From: Tubulanus polymorphus
Lineage: Eukaryota; Nemertea; Palaeonemertea; Tubulaniformes; Tubulanidae
Length of the DNA: 64,000 bases
Reading direction: 5' to 3'
Assembly (NCBI RefSeq): GCF_964204645.1
Contig: NC_134033.1
Span: 13,828,155 to 13,892,154 of the forward strand
Part shown: positions 11,777 to 22,449 of the stretch, one piece after another
Position numbering within the stretch: position 1 is the first letter of the stretch
Layout of the letters: every line of letters begins with the position of its first letter
Made by a program: the position numbers and the translations under genes
Notes under the pieces: generated by a model
Database searches by the model: none
What the model was told of the DNA's origin: nothing
The model's input: only the letters and a program-made list of their open reading frames with translations

Positions 11777-13029
11777 TTGTATTATTGATGTTTGATATGA
11801 TGTTTAATCGGCATTTTTAATAAATCAGGTTTATTTCGTCAGATCAAAATAATTTGGATTACCACAAGAGGATGAGTCTAATGCCGTAATAATCATAGTG
11901 TTAAGATTTTGTTGTTTTTTTTTAAGGAGCGCGTGGTAACAGTTATAAACTGTTTTATACATGATAAATATGAATGATATGATAGAGATTATTGTTTGTC
12001 CAGTACCAAATTCTATGCACAAAATACTGATCGAGTGCAAGTAAAAGATGGACCCCGCTCGAATTGAACAACGCGAAGATTCACCTATTTGTCTTTTATG
12101 AAATATTGAAAAGAGTAAAGAAATATATTTTCAACACTTTATATGAGAAGCAATGTCTGATGACATCTAACTCTGATATCACACAGAAGTCGAACAAAAA
12201 TTTACGGTCCCAAAAGGGCCGGACTAGAGCGGAGTCTACTTTAGTCACGTGTAAAACAAACCTATTCATTTCAACGTGCAATATTGATACAATCTGTACT
12301 GTCGCAATCTAATAGGAATTTATGGAGCTTTAAAAGTATAGGTTTGAAAATAGCAATTTTCCGCAAAACAGTTGCAGACGGCCAAGATTTATTTGGCTGT
12401 TACACGGTAACCATAAATCCTGTTTGAGAATTTGGTGCCGTGAGAATCGTATTTTATCTCGAATGTTCGATCTCGCGTCTGCCTGGTTTAATGCACTACT
12501 CTGGCGTAGAACCGGGTCGTGTTTTATAGATTTAAAATACATAGTGCCAAGTTATTAGCGAAATGATACTCAATTGTGGTCAGATTTGTGATTTATAAGT
12601 TTTGCAATATTGTACAATGTATGCAAAGTACGTATTGTTAGTGTTATGATAGTGCATAATAAGTACTCTGTATATGTTCTCTTGGGAGAGGGGAGGGGAA
12701 GTTTGCCTAGATGTTGCTGTTTGTGGGAGGAGGGTAGATGGAATGGAATCAGTGATAGATTTGCTCTTGCTACCTCCAGGTGCGGATATAGAGGACAATT
12801 TTGAAGAGCCTGTCACAGCCCAAAATGACACTTAGACATCCACAAAGGTTATATTGTACTCCCTTTGGTGACAAAATGAAAAAGGGCACTCAAAAAAGTC
12901 CCCCTGGATCCGCTGCTTACCTCTCAGTTGAATCTTTGAGTAATGCCGAGGTTGAATGATGAAGGTCGCCGTTAATTAGGAATAAATGTTCAGCTTTGTT
13001 CGATGTGAACCAAAAATGTGCTTTAAAGC

Positions 13030-13040
13030 AATAAAATAAA
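13030..13040 (+). promoter_or_regulatory. Double AATAAA polyadenylation signal
   Basis: Two overlapping AATAAA hexamers lie here, followed by TG/T-rich sequence. They are the first strong signals downstream of the TBC1D24-type stop codon at 10557, so they could end a long 3' untranslated region of about 2.5 kb that includes the 23-bp minisatellite and a MITE. No transcript evidence is available. Confidence 0.4.
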
Positions 13041-13049
13041 CATGTATTA

Positions 13050-14091
13050 TTATTATAATATCTGTAGTTTTATTGACGATCTCTGGCGAAAAGACATCGC
13101 TGGAAATCGTGGAGGATGATATATGCCTATTTGAGGCTGTCCATAAAAGATGTCCCCTGGACCTTGGACAGCCGTTTTCCTTATGGTTCGTGTGGACTGC
13201 AGCTTATATCAGAACAACTCGCAAACAGTTTATCACTTTCCTTTATTAATTGACTCGAATCAAAAAAGTAACGTTTAAATGATTAAAACAATGTCCACAA
13301 ACTCGACGATGTATTTGCCATCATGAATTACCGCGGACTCGACCCTCTCAATTCTAGGGTCAGATATAACGTATAACTTAAGCTGGTATTCACGAGCGGT
13401 TTCCAGCGGCAACGGGAGAAAGCTAATTGGAACCGCTCGTGGAAATCAGTTTATATCTCGAAAAGGACCACCCATCTCAACGAGGTACCGGCAACCCACC
13501 AGATTGCGCGGATAACAGTCGGTTGACGTCTGAAACTCCCACAACCGATGTATGTAATGTTTACAGTATATGATATGTGTGTTTCCACAGTTGCCGTGTA
13601 TTGGTTATGAAAATCTTGATTTCTTTGGATTTTTTTGTAAAATTTCAATGAAAGCGACGAAATATTATTATAATTTACTAGTGTTTAGCAGAGAGGACGT
13701 AATCCGTTGTTCATCGAGGTGAAACGTAGAATGATAAATTTTTGGTGTAAAACTGTGTCTGGAAAACTATCTTTTCGAATAGACGAACGTAGTTCAATTT
13801 CAACCAACCTTTTGCCTGGATCTCAAAATAGTTATCATTAAGAAAAGCTGCCAAGCAGTTTAACAATCCACAGAATCGGGCGTTCGGTATTCAAAAATAA
13901 CTGATTTACTTTGATAAGATGATATAAAAGCGCGTTTAGTTGCTGGAAAATTGAAACGGGCGGAAAAGTAACGTAGCTCGTCGAGTTGCCGGTACCCCAT
14001 TATAGGGCCTTTTCAACAACTTTCAATGACTAATATCTTCACAACTACATAACTAGATGAATGCTACTATGTACAAAGTCTTAAAAGCGTT
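13050..14091. other. Non-coding stretch with a short hairpin MITE
   Basis: I see no coding exon. Positions 13383-13449 form a compact inverted repeat: CTGGTATTCACGAGCGG on the left pairs with a CCGCTCGTGGAAATCAG-type right arm. It is a small MITE or stem-loop. Its first bases resemble part of the 40-bp minisatellite unit at 2383-3064. Confidence 0.5.
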
Positions 14092-15223
14092 TCAGCCGAA
14101 ATTGAAAGACGGCGCGTGAAGTCGATTTCGCAAGTTCGTTCGGACGACAGCGTTTGGAATCTTTCTGCAAAACCCGCACGTTTTACGACAGTTTCTCTCC
14201 ATGTATATTTTGTTACCGGGAACGTTACAGTATGACGCCCAAACCGGGCAATTAATCTCCTTATCGCGGCATCTCCTGAGAATAGAAAACATTTTCAAAA
14301 TTATAGGATTTTATGTATTTCGACACGCTTTTTACGAAACGAAATATTTTTGTCGTGGGAACGAAATAATCTGTTCGTTCGAATAAGAAGAAAATATATC
14401 TTTCACTATGTCACGGTCTCCCCGGGGCTCCGCACTTTTTCGAAGCTTTAAAGAGGAATTTTTTCAAAAATTTGATATCGCGGAACCTCTTTACATGACC
14501 TCGGATATAACGATTTATCGGTTACATTTATAAAAAAAACTTTGACTTTTGTTCCAAGTAGGAAAATTTCAATAACACATATATACTGGAGGAGTTCGTT
14601 GTAATGAGGTCCCACCGTTACTCGTAAAAGACTACGATTATGAACCGAACCTATCCTCGATTGCCACAGTAACGTTACCGATACCCATACGTGTAGAAGA
14701 ACGCATCTTTACCCGTCAAGGGATTCGAACCCACTACGCTTAAGCTGTTCCCCGAACCCCTTGACCTCACGAGTCGTTGGAGTCGTTACTAGCCGACCAG
14801 AATCACAGCGCTTGTAACAAACCGACAGTAGACTTCTGTTGGTTTTCCCGTTAAATTGACCAATCAGCGAACGTTTTACCGAACAAGGAAGTATTTCGCA
14901 AATCGATATATGACGTCACGCGCAACAGCGCCAGTAATGAAATCACGCTTCGTGAGGCCAGGGGGCTGGTGGAAGCGAGTTCGGGAGTGATACCGGACCC
15001 CTGGCAAGCGAGGATGAGAAGAACGTGATATCACAAAATACGCACACGAAGACGACTTTAGGTGAAGTAGTTGCGTGATGTTGTTTTTTACTGCGATGCT
15101 GTCGACACAATCCGCATGTTTTAGCGCAGTTTTCAGCCATGTAACGCACGTATGCGCCGTCGTAACGATGACAGTAATTCCTCCATTTTTTACATTGAAG
15201 ACCCTTATCTTTACATTCAACAA
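14092..15223 (-). CDS. ShK-domain protein, two ShK exons (5' end not found)
   Basis: Two coding exons are supported: 15223-15046 and 14275-14092 (stop). The donor GTGCGT at 15045 and the acceptor at 14276 join in phase. Each exon encodes one complete six-cysteine ShK module (about 35 aa; CKDKGLQC ... AKTCGLC and CRDKEINC ... RKTCGFC), followed by a basic tail. ShK modules are small disulfide folds found in sea-anemone potassium-channel toxins and, far more widely, as appendages of secreted enzymes and mucosal proteins; nothing shows that this is a toxin. No signal-peptide exon of its own is visible. The first ShK exon needs one base from the preceding exon, which two donors of the multicopper oxidase upstream could supply. 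A 313-bp mobile element lies in the intron. Confidence 0.7.
14704..15016 (-). mobile_element. CATC..GATG element with tRNA-like end, copy 1
   Basis: A 313-bp element flanked by an exact 9-bp duplication AGAAGAACG (14695-14703 and 15017-15025). Read on the minus strand it starts CATCCTCGCTTGCCAGG and ends in a tRNA-like segment with an A-box-like stretch fused to a B box (GTGGGTTCGAATCC), closing with GATG. A second copy lies at 41273-41603 on the plus strand. It sits in the intron between the two ShK exons. Confidence 0.8.
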
Positions 15224-15535
15224 CTGAAAGTACAAGCCGTGCAAGTTTTCAGAAGTTTCAAATGCATATAATTAAAAGGACAATCATTGAAATAGGGCAT
15301 CGATGCTGATCTCTGAACCAATTCTCGCTGATCATCTTTATCCATTTACAGATCATATCGTTCTCTCCCAATTCCTGCTCATCCACAAATTGGTTACTTG
15401 AAATTGGTTACTTGATAGTTACTGAAATCTCATACCCAACCCACATTCATTAACCTATCATGAAACCCCCGCACTTCCACATCTATTACCTTCCCTCTAC
15501 CCCAGATTCAAACCTCACTCCTCTTCAGATGCCAC

Positions 15536-18207
15536 TCACTCGCGCCTCTGATTCAATCCTCTTTCGTTACCTATTTTAGCGGTTTTCTCGACTACCGCGT
15601 TCTTATCGCTAACAACTCTGGTTTCCTTTTTGTATTGTTGGTCGTTGAATCTGTTGATTTTGAAATTTCCGTTGAAGCTGCCGCATTGTGGGAACCCTCG
15701 TGGTGGGTACGGTACCCTGTCCTCTGCTTCTGATAGTAATGTTGCCATTCCGCTTTCCTGTTGATCGACTACCATCGAATGCAGTAACCACAAACCAGGA
15801 TTATCGGCCTTGAATCGCAAAACCACATATCCTAAAAAGAAAATCGAAAGGAACGTAAAGCAGTTTTCGATTGGTTTCTACCGATTCTGGGATTTTGCCT
15901 CGTTGGTTTTCGACCAGAATACCTATTCCGGAATAGAGTAATCTGTAAACCCGATAGAAATGGCCGGTGGATATTTCCGGAATTGATACTTAAATCGGAA
16001 AACGTTCAATCGAAGCCTACGTTCATCAACTTCAATGGTAAACGAACGATTATTTCCACATTTTCAGTCATTACCTCCTGACGGAATGGTGACACTATCT
16101 TTCAGCGGTGGGTTGACTAAATTCAAATTGGTGACGTCATCACCGGTTAGTGACGTATTCGACCATCGCACTCGATTGCAGAATGGTAGCTTGGTCGTTC
16201 CGTTCGCGCATTCCAGATCTGAGTTATCGTCGGTTACGCGACCGGTTTCACTACTCAGCCGCGCGAAGGCGACCTTCAAAACGTGGAATCGATGCCCGTG
16301 AAGATGTGCGGGTACCTGCGCGCGACCTTCACCTATACTGGACAGCACGAGTTGAACGGTAGCGCCGGCCGCTAGTTCTACACTGGACGTACAGTTACAG
16401 ATGGCGACGCCGCTGCATCCGCTCTGATCGGTGCACGGGGTCGACAGGATACCGTTACTATGCGACCAGCGACTGGTCAACAATGATCCGGTCGGCTGGA
16501 CGAATCGGATACCGTTCACGGAACCGGGACGATAGTTGACGCCGGCGCTGGGAAAACCGAAATTCATGAACAGTTCAACGGACGACGCAGAAAAAGACGG
16601 CACCTGAATTCAAGAGGATCTTCCTTAATGATTCAAGTTTCTTGCAATGTCACACTATATCATAATATGACATTCAATTTCAATTTGTTCTAAGATAGAG
16701 AAAAGTAAGGTTAAGCATATGCAAATCTGATTCATGCAAAAATTATGCAAATCTGAAAATCGATTTATTTAGACAGAAATGTTGGTTGGTCAATAAAACA
16801 TACCGTTGGACTGCCAGCTGCTGCGTTGATAGTATTCCAGTTTAAACAGGTTGAAACAGCCGCGGGTCCATAGTTACTAAAAGGACAAGCGAATTCAACG
16901 CACGGTTTCGCGATCGTGCACTGTCTCGGTATGGCGAACGGTTCTTGTCGCTCCGTTTTTCCGACGGTCGGCAAGCGAGGATCGTTGATCCGTATTATAG
17001 CGTCACCCGTAATGATTCCCGCCTCGGCGTGTAACCACGTGTCTTGCAGACTCATAACGTCTAACAGAAAATCCACTCGCTCGCCAGGGCCGATGTTGAT
17101 GTAGTCGACCTTGACCGGCTGGATTTCGGAGCCGTCGACGGCCACGACGTCAACTTGGTTTCCGAAAACCGAAACTTTGAACGTCGACTCAGATGCTGCA
17201 TTGATCATTCGAAACCGATACACGGTCAACAGTTCAACGTGAAACTCAGTCAACGGTGAAAATGTCTGATGTAAACGATCGTTATTGCGCCCTCTACCGT
17301 TCACTAGTATCGATTGAATACGCTTGCTAGACTGCGCTAAGTTCGGGTCACGTGACGGGCGAGTAATGAGCTCTTTGTCCGTTGTATAATGAGACCAGTC
17401 GGACAGCACGACCACGTGTTCCCGTTCCGGTTCCCCGGACTCGGCGGCCGCGTTATGGTTTGTCGTTGAATTCGACTTGACGACGAACGCTCCGTAGAGG
17501 CCTACACTACGTTGATCCCCGATACTTGAGTAGTACATATGCGTGCCACCAGGGCCCGCTATAAACCGATATGTAAATTCTTGTCCGGGCAAAATTGGGC
17601 ATTGCGTCACAAAGGCTGTTCCGTCCATCCAAGGGGTATCAATTTGATGGATACCGTGCCAGTGAATGGCCACGTTTTCGGTTCGTAATCTATTGACGAC
17701 CTTTATCACCATCTCCTGGTCTTCGTATGCTTCGATAGGTGGCGCTGGCAAAGATCCATTGGCGGTTATGGCCAATCGTGGCACTCTAAAACCGTCTGCG
17801 ACCAAAACCTCATCCGGGTTCACTTCAGATCCAGCTAGTAGATTGTAGCGCCACCCAGCATTGGCTACCGCCATCACATCGGCGTATTTATACAACAAAC
17901 CGTTATAGGTCACGAGGGCTGTACTTCCGTGCATCATCGTCAGTTTTTCCTCGATAATCAGCGTCAGTTCGCATGTCGGGCTTTTAGCGTCGCATGAACC
18001 TTGCCGTGTAGCGTGCAAATTGGGAGCTGGAAATAATAAGTTACTAGTTAAGCTAGCTTTCCGCTAACAGTGGGTTAATCTTAGTTCTCATAATCGAACA
18101 AAGGCTGAAATAAATGAAGACGCACCTTGTTGATAAGCCGTTGTTCGGTTCACACAGACAGTACTAAACACCAACAGCAAAATCAGGAAGCAAAACATTT
18201 GTTCCAT
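15536..18207 (-). CDS. Laccase-like multicopper oxidase, copper sites degenerate
   Basis: Four coding exons in phase: 18207-18126 (signal peptide), 18026-16804, 16603-16075, 15831-15536; about 709 aa. The three cupredoxin domains of the laccase family are recognisable (HWHGIHQ, DGTAFVTQCPILPG, GDQRSVGLYGAFVV, PAHLHGHRFHVL, ADNPGLWLLH, GMA). Functional members oxidise phenols or metals through one type 1 and one trinuclear copper centre. Here the first HxH motif is kept (149-151), the second reads YSS (193-195), the HPxHLHGH motif has Val for its first His (532), and the HCHxxxH motif is H629-S-M with Gln at 635. Five of ten His and the type 1 Cys are lost, so oxidase activity is unlikely. The frame is open throughout. 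Insects have a comparable ligand-less group, the MCO-related proteins. Probably secreted. Confidence 0.92.
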
Positions 18208-19159
18208 TCTGTAGCTGATTCTGTAGCCCCTATCGCTAGAAAGAATAAATCACAGGCTTCGGATAAAACCTATGGCTGAAGGTGGTGTCCACGGACCCTG
18301 TCATAGCTGCAAACGCTCAACTATCGCGCGATCTTCACCCGTCCAAGTGGGAAGAAAACATTCAATGGTTTTGCCTCATTGGTCGACGCGTTGATCTATT
18401 ATGTATTTAAACATAAAAATCAAATAGCGCGAAGGTTTGATATAATATAAGTACATACCTTTTGATGTAAAATACCCGCATACATTAAACACAGCTGGCT
18501 CCAGTCAAAACAAAATGGCCGCCGTACCCTGATAAATGACTTCTGTCATGGTTTCCTTCGACTTATGTGTAGGCAATTATATCCGTTGTTCGACTGGAAG
18601 ATTCCTTTGATAGTGACGGATTCAAGTTTTTCTCAATTTGTACACTTTTTGACATTTCATCAATTTCATTCAGAGACCGAGTGTGAGGGCCGCGCATACG
18701 TTCTGATGTAAAATTCCGATTCCTAGGTAACCGCGTGGCTCTGCGAGAATTTGCAATCATGGGTACCAACTTGTTCACTTCCTTTTAAGAGAAACAAACT
18801 CATTTACTACGCAACACGGTCTTATAATCAATGAGCAAAACTATCAATGATCATTTTGATTAAGTAATTTTGGTTTATCTCAATCTGCCTTGTTAGCGCG
18901 CACATTCATGAATTTGTTGGTCTCTCCCTTTGGAATTTAGCTTATACGCCAAGCAGGGAGAACGAGCAACCTCCGATAGTTTCAGAATGATCACTTTTTG
19001 GGCCACCATGGAAAATACGACAAAAGTACCGAGCAGTAGCGATGTATATGACATGAATTCTAATGTGAATCTAGATAACTATATAAATTGGTTGGAGGTT
19101 TTTTGAGGACAACACATCACGGTTATTGGGTGGGGTGTTTCATGTTGATGTGACAATTT
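18208..19159. other. Non-coding, probable multicopper oxidase promoter side
   Basis: This stretch lies upstream of the minus-strand multicopper oxidase start and contains no coding exon that I can support. It is AT-rich with a few short frames on both strands. No TATA box or other promoter element stands out well enough to assign. Confidence 0.4.
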
Positions 19160-19630
19160 TTCGCCTACACAAGTCAACCACAAGTAGCGTACACAGCGAC
19201 TGGTGGACCAGCTATAGTCATACAGCAACAACCTGCAGCAGTCGCGACACTTCAATGACCTGGACTACGACGAAACGGCATCACATGCTGCGATATACTT
19301 ATCATTCTCGGTTCAGCGTGTTTCGGTTTTGGTATATATCTACAAGTAGCTAGAGGTCTCGGCGGGCTGTACTACGGTTACTGGGGTGGTGCGCTGTACA
19401 TAATCGCAGGTATCGTGGCCCAAACTGCAATAAGCAAAACTAATAAGCTTTTGTACGCAAGGGTTTTCGCAATCTGTTCTTTCATCGTTGCGTTGGCCAT
19501 GGCTGCCTATTTGATGGTTGCATTCCTCACTTTCCCGATATATTTTGTTCACGTGGTCTTGAGTTTGCTAATTGATATCGTTTGCATTGTACTTACCTCT
19601 TATACCTGTGAATGTTGCGACGCTACTTAA
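19160..19630 (+). pseudogene. Decayed copy of the MS4A-like gene
   Basis: From about 19160 the sequence follows the intact gene at 20979-21740 closely, starting in its PQVAYTATGG segment and running to a stop at 19628-19630. The Pro/Gly/Gln-rich N-terminus and start codon are missing, an Arg CGA codon has become TGA (19256-19258), and one codon is deleted in the first membrane segment. The remaining frame is open through the four membrane segments. The copy lies in the same orientation 1.8 kb upstream of the parent, so it is a partial tandem duplicate. It is called a pseudogene because no start codon or upstream exon is visible. Confidence 0.8.
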
Positions 19631-20978
19631 ACCGTTTTCACACTACGTTATTTAGACCCAAATTTGCCCCAGCGTTACCCCAAGAGGTACTTATTAGACC
19701 GGCTATCTATTGGTAGTGTGAACGCGGCCATAGACACAAATGTACCTTTTAACTTTAACTCGTCATTTTCAAGTTGAATAAAATCTAAATTACATGATGT
19801 TTGAGAGTTGTTTTTCTAATGAAGTGAGGTCCATTTGGTTGCATGATGAAACATATATCTAGACCACCGGCAATAAATACTAACCGATATTTCATCGATT
19901 GAATTGATTTATTTTTTCAATACGTGCATTAACAAACATCCTGGTATAAAACAATAAAATTACATGTTTCCAAAGATAAGTACCTAATTAGAACCAATTC
20001 AAAACTAGTATTTTTTCTCGCTACTCATTATGCCTTATAATCTAGGGCGGCGGAGGCAAGTGTCAGGACAAGTGCCGGGCCAATAATTTTGTCGATGATG
20101 ATTTTTTCTTGAAGGTTTTCAGGAACCTCAGCTAGCTGCACCCATCCCTGAAAACGTATTTTGTGATCGACTTTGAAAAAGCTGCGTCTATAACATTATT
20201 ATCCGTAACATATAACAAGTGGCTCAATCAACCAGAAAACTATCGTGTCGAATAACCCAAAAGCCTTTGAAATGCAACCGTCAAAAGATATTTCGCCGGG
20301 GAAGACCCCGAACCCGTAGAGGAAAAAACAAACGCGAATTGTTCGGATGGTTGACACCTCACGCCGTCAAAGCCAGGCCAATGTCAACTTGCTTCCGCCG
20401 GCCCTGCTGTAATTCATCTTTATCATATCATGTATCTACTTATCGTGAACTTATACCCGGAACTGCATCCGAATATAGCGAATTGACTTTTGCAATTGTT
20501 CTCATTAATCCCGTAGAATTCGAGAACGAAATATTCCCAGTAATCAAAATGACGCATAATCAAGTAACGTGCGCAGGGTCACTTTTAGAGGTCATCAAAG
20601 GCGATAAGCATATTTGAACTCCTCCGTTATCTCGTCCATTGCATAGCAAGTGCAGGCCACCAACACGGAGTTGTATTTAGTGCTATAGGATTTACCGATT
20701 TGTTCTGAAGAGTGTTCGGTATAGAGGAAAGTACATCAGGTAAGTTGACGGATGAAAAACAAGCTATAATTCGCATTGTCAGAATAAGTTCATCATCAGG
20801 TTAATTAAAGGCTGAGTACGTAAGAAAATGGATATGATTAAAATTTCAATGTAAAAATCCTTCACTTTGCTCCTCGTACCGTCTACGTAGATCACAGATT
20901 CTCAATTTCTCCAGCCCCGCGTATTTTTGTTCCGATTCGATATATTTACGAGAACGCTATTCGAATTACAGGACGAAA
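19631..20978. other. Intergenic, between pseudogene and MS4A-like gene
   Basis: No supported exon. An open frame of 132 codons (20219-20617) has no ATG at its start, no recognisable domain and no splice context. The 5' untranslated region of the downstream gene probably ends at an acceptor directly before 20973 (ATTACAG|GACGAAA), so a leader exon may lie in this stretch. Confidence 0.4.
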
Positions 20979-21740
20979 ATGTCTTCGGAGAAACCTCCAT
21001 TATACGATCAAGTCGTTCCGATGCAACCGCAGTATGATCCGACGCAAGCTCCATACGGCCAGCAAGGAGGACAAGCACCACTAAATGGCCAACCAGGACA
21101 AGTACCGCACGGGCAGCCAGGAGAAGTACCGTACGGCCAACCAGGACAAGTACCGTACGGCCAGCCAGGACAAGTACCGTACGGCCAGCCAGGACAAGTA
21201 CCGTACGGCCAACCAGGACTGGTAATGTACGGTCAGCCTGGGCAACCTGGGCAGGGTCAAGTTAACTACGCCTACGCAAGTCAACCACAAGTAGCGTACA
21301 CAGCGACTGGTGGACCAGCTATAGTCATACAGCAACAACCTGCAACAGTCGCGACACTTCAACGACCTGGACTACGACGAGGCGGTATCACATGCTGCGA
21401 TATACTTCTCATCATTCTCGGCTTTGTATGCGTCGGTTTTGGTATATATCTACAAGTAGCTACAGGTCTCGGCGGGCTGTACTACGGTTACTGGGGTGGT
21501 GCGCTGTACATAAGCACGGGTATCGCGGCCCATACTGCTAAAAGCAATACTAGAAAACTTGCGTCCGCGAGGATATTCGCTGTGTGTTCCGTCATCGTTG
21601 CGTTGGCCATGGCTGCCTATTTGACGGTTGTATCCCTCGTTTTTCCGATATATTTTGTGCACGTGGGTTTGAGTTTTCTAATCGCTATCATTTGCATTGT
21701 ACTCGCCTCTTACACCTGTGAATGTTGTGACTCTAGATAG
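20979..21740 (+). CDS. MS4A/CD20-like four-pass membrane protein
   Basis: A single coding exon of 253 aa. Residues 1-90 are a Pro/Gly/Gln/Tyr-rich cytoplasmic tail with tandem YGQPGQVP repeats. From about residue 137 there are four hydrophobic segments (DILLIILGFVCVGFGIYL; a GGLYYGYWGGALYISTGIA stretch; ARIFAVCSVIVALAMAAYL; YFVHVGLSFLIAIICIVLA), then a cysteine-containing end (CECCDSR). Four segments with the YGYWGGALYISTG signature around segment two resemble the MS4A/CD20 family, whose members act in membrane signalling or chemosensing; this is a fold-level resemblance only. The ATG has good context and follows a likely acceptor. A truncated copy lies upstream. Confidence 0.78.
   Translation: MSSEKPPLYDQVVPMQPQYDPTQAPYGQQGGQAPLNGQPGQVPHGQPGEVPYGQPGQVPYGQPGQVPYGQPGQVPYGQPGLVMYGQPGQPGQGQVNYAYASQPQVAYTATGGPAIVIQQQPATVATLQRPGLRRGGITCCDILLIILGFVCVGFGIYLQVATGLGGLYYGYWGGALYISTGIAAHTAKSNTRKLASARIFAVCSVIVALAMAAYLTVVSLVFPIYFVHVGLSFLIAIICIVLASYTCECCDSR
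21066..21245 (+). repeat. 24-bp in-frame repeat coding GQPGQVPY
   Basis: Inside the MS4A-like gene a 24-bp unit (GTACGGCCAGCCAGGACAA plus ACC) is repeated about six to seven times, encoding YGQPGQVP. Central units are nearly identical at the DNA level, so copy number may vary between individuals. Such repeats often make flexible or phase-separating tails. Confidence 0.85.
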
Positions 21741-21798
21741 ACAACGAATGTAACTTTTGAAGTCTTATTTATTTGATTCTTTAAATTTGGTTTGATTT

Positions 21799-21897
21799 GT
21801 GGGTGAAATGCAGCTCGGTACACCCTGTGTCCACAGAGTATGTAGTACTTAAAAGTACCTGGGACACTGGTCGATCTAAGCTACATTTCACCCCCAA
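21799..21897. repeat. Imperfect hairpin after the MS4A-like stop
   Basis: The arms GGGTGAAATGCAGCT and AGCTACATTTCACCC pair across about 100 bp, with a second paired block (CCTGTGTCC / GGGACACTGG) and a palindromic centre (AGTACTTAAAAGTACC). It could be a small foldback MITE or an RNA stem-loop in the 3' untranslated region. The arms carry several mismatches, so it is not a recent insertion. Confidence 0.55.
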
Positions 21898-22449
21898 ACT
21901 TCAACTATGAGCCCCTGTGTATAATTCCATAGGATTTGAGAACGAATATCAACAAGATTCAGATCAAATTCACAAAAAGTTTCATGATAATTCGTAGAAA
22001 GGTGAATCAGCCACTAGAGTGAATACATGTGAACTAAGTGCACACTGAAACGACTCTAAATTTCTAAGAATCAACTAAAACCATGACGTTCAGATGCATA
22101 CATTGAACATTTTATCTCTGAAATGGTTTTGATATCGGAAAATCGATAGACCTACGTAATGTCAGTGTGTCATAAGCTATTAGATACATCACGCATACGC
22201 ATCTGTATTATCCAGTACAATAAGTGGTCATAATTTTCTGTTTTTCAACGTGATAACTCATGTGGGGGCGCCACATACTACGCTTCAGCAAGGATTATCT
22301 TGTATCTTTTCGCCATTGTGTTTTTCTTAAATCTACGACCTTTTTAGACCTCCTAATACAACCATTTCTTAGTCAGGAGAATAAAGTTATTATATCTTAA
22401 TCTTAATCTTATCTTGTAGTGAATTATATACATTCTATTATCGTGATTA
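21898..22449. other. Intergenic, nothing recognised
   Basis: AT-rich sequence between the MS4A-like gene and the Ly6 gene, which converge at their 3' ends. I see no coding exon or clear repeat. AATAAA at about 22380 on the plus strand (GAGAATAAAGTT) could end the MS4A-like transcript. Confidence 0.4.

Noticed and set aside
14716-14770. Possible tRNA gene (B box GGTTCGAATCC-type)
   Set aside because: Only a T-arm-like part and short stem exist. It is the tRNA-like end of a mobile element, not a tRNA gene.
20219-20617. 132-codon open frame on the plus strand
   Set aside because: It begins without ATG, has no recognisable domain or splice context and its composition looks random.
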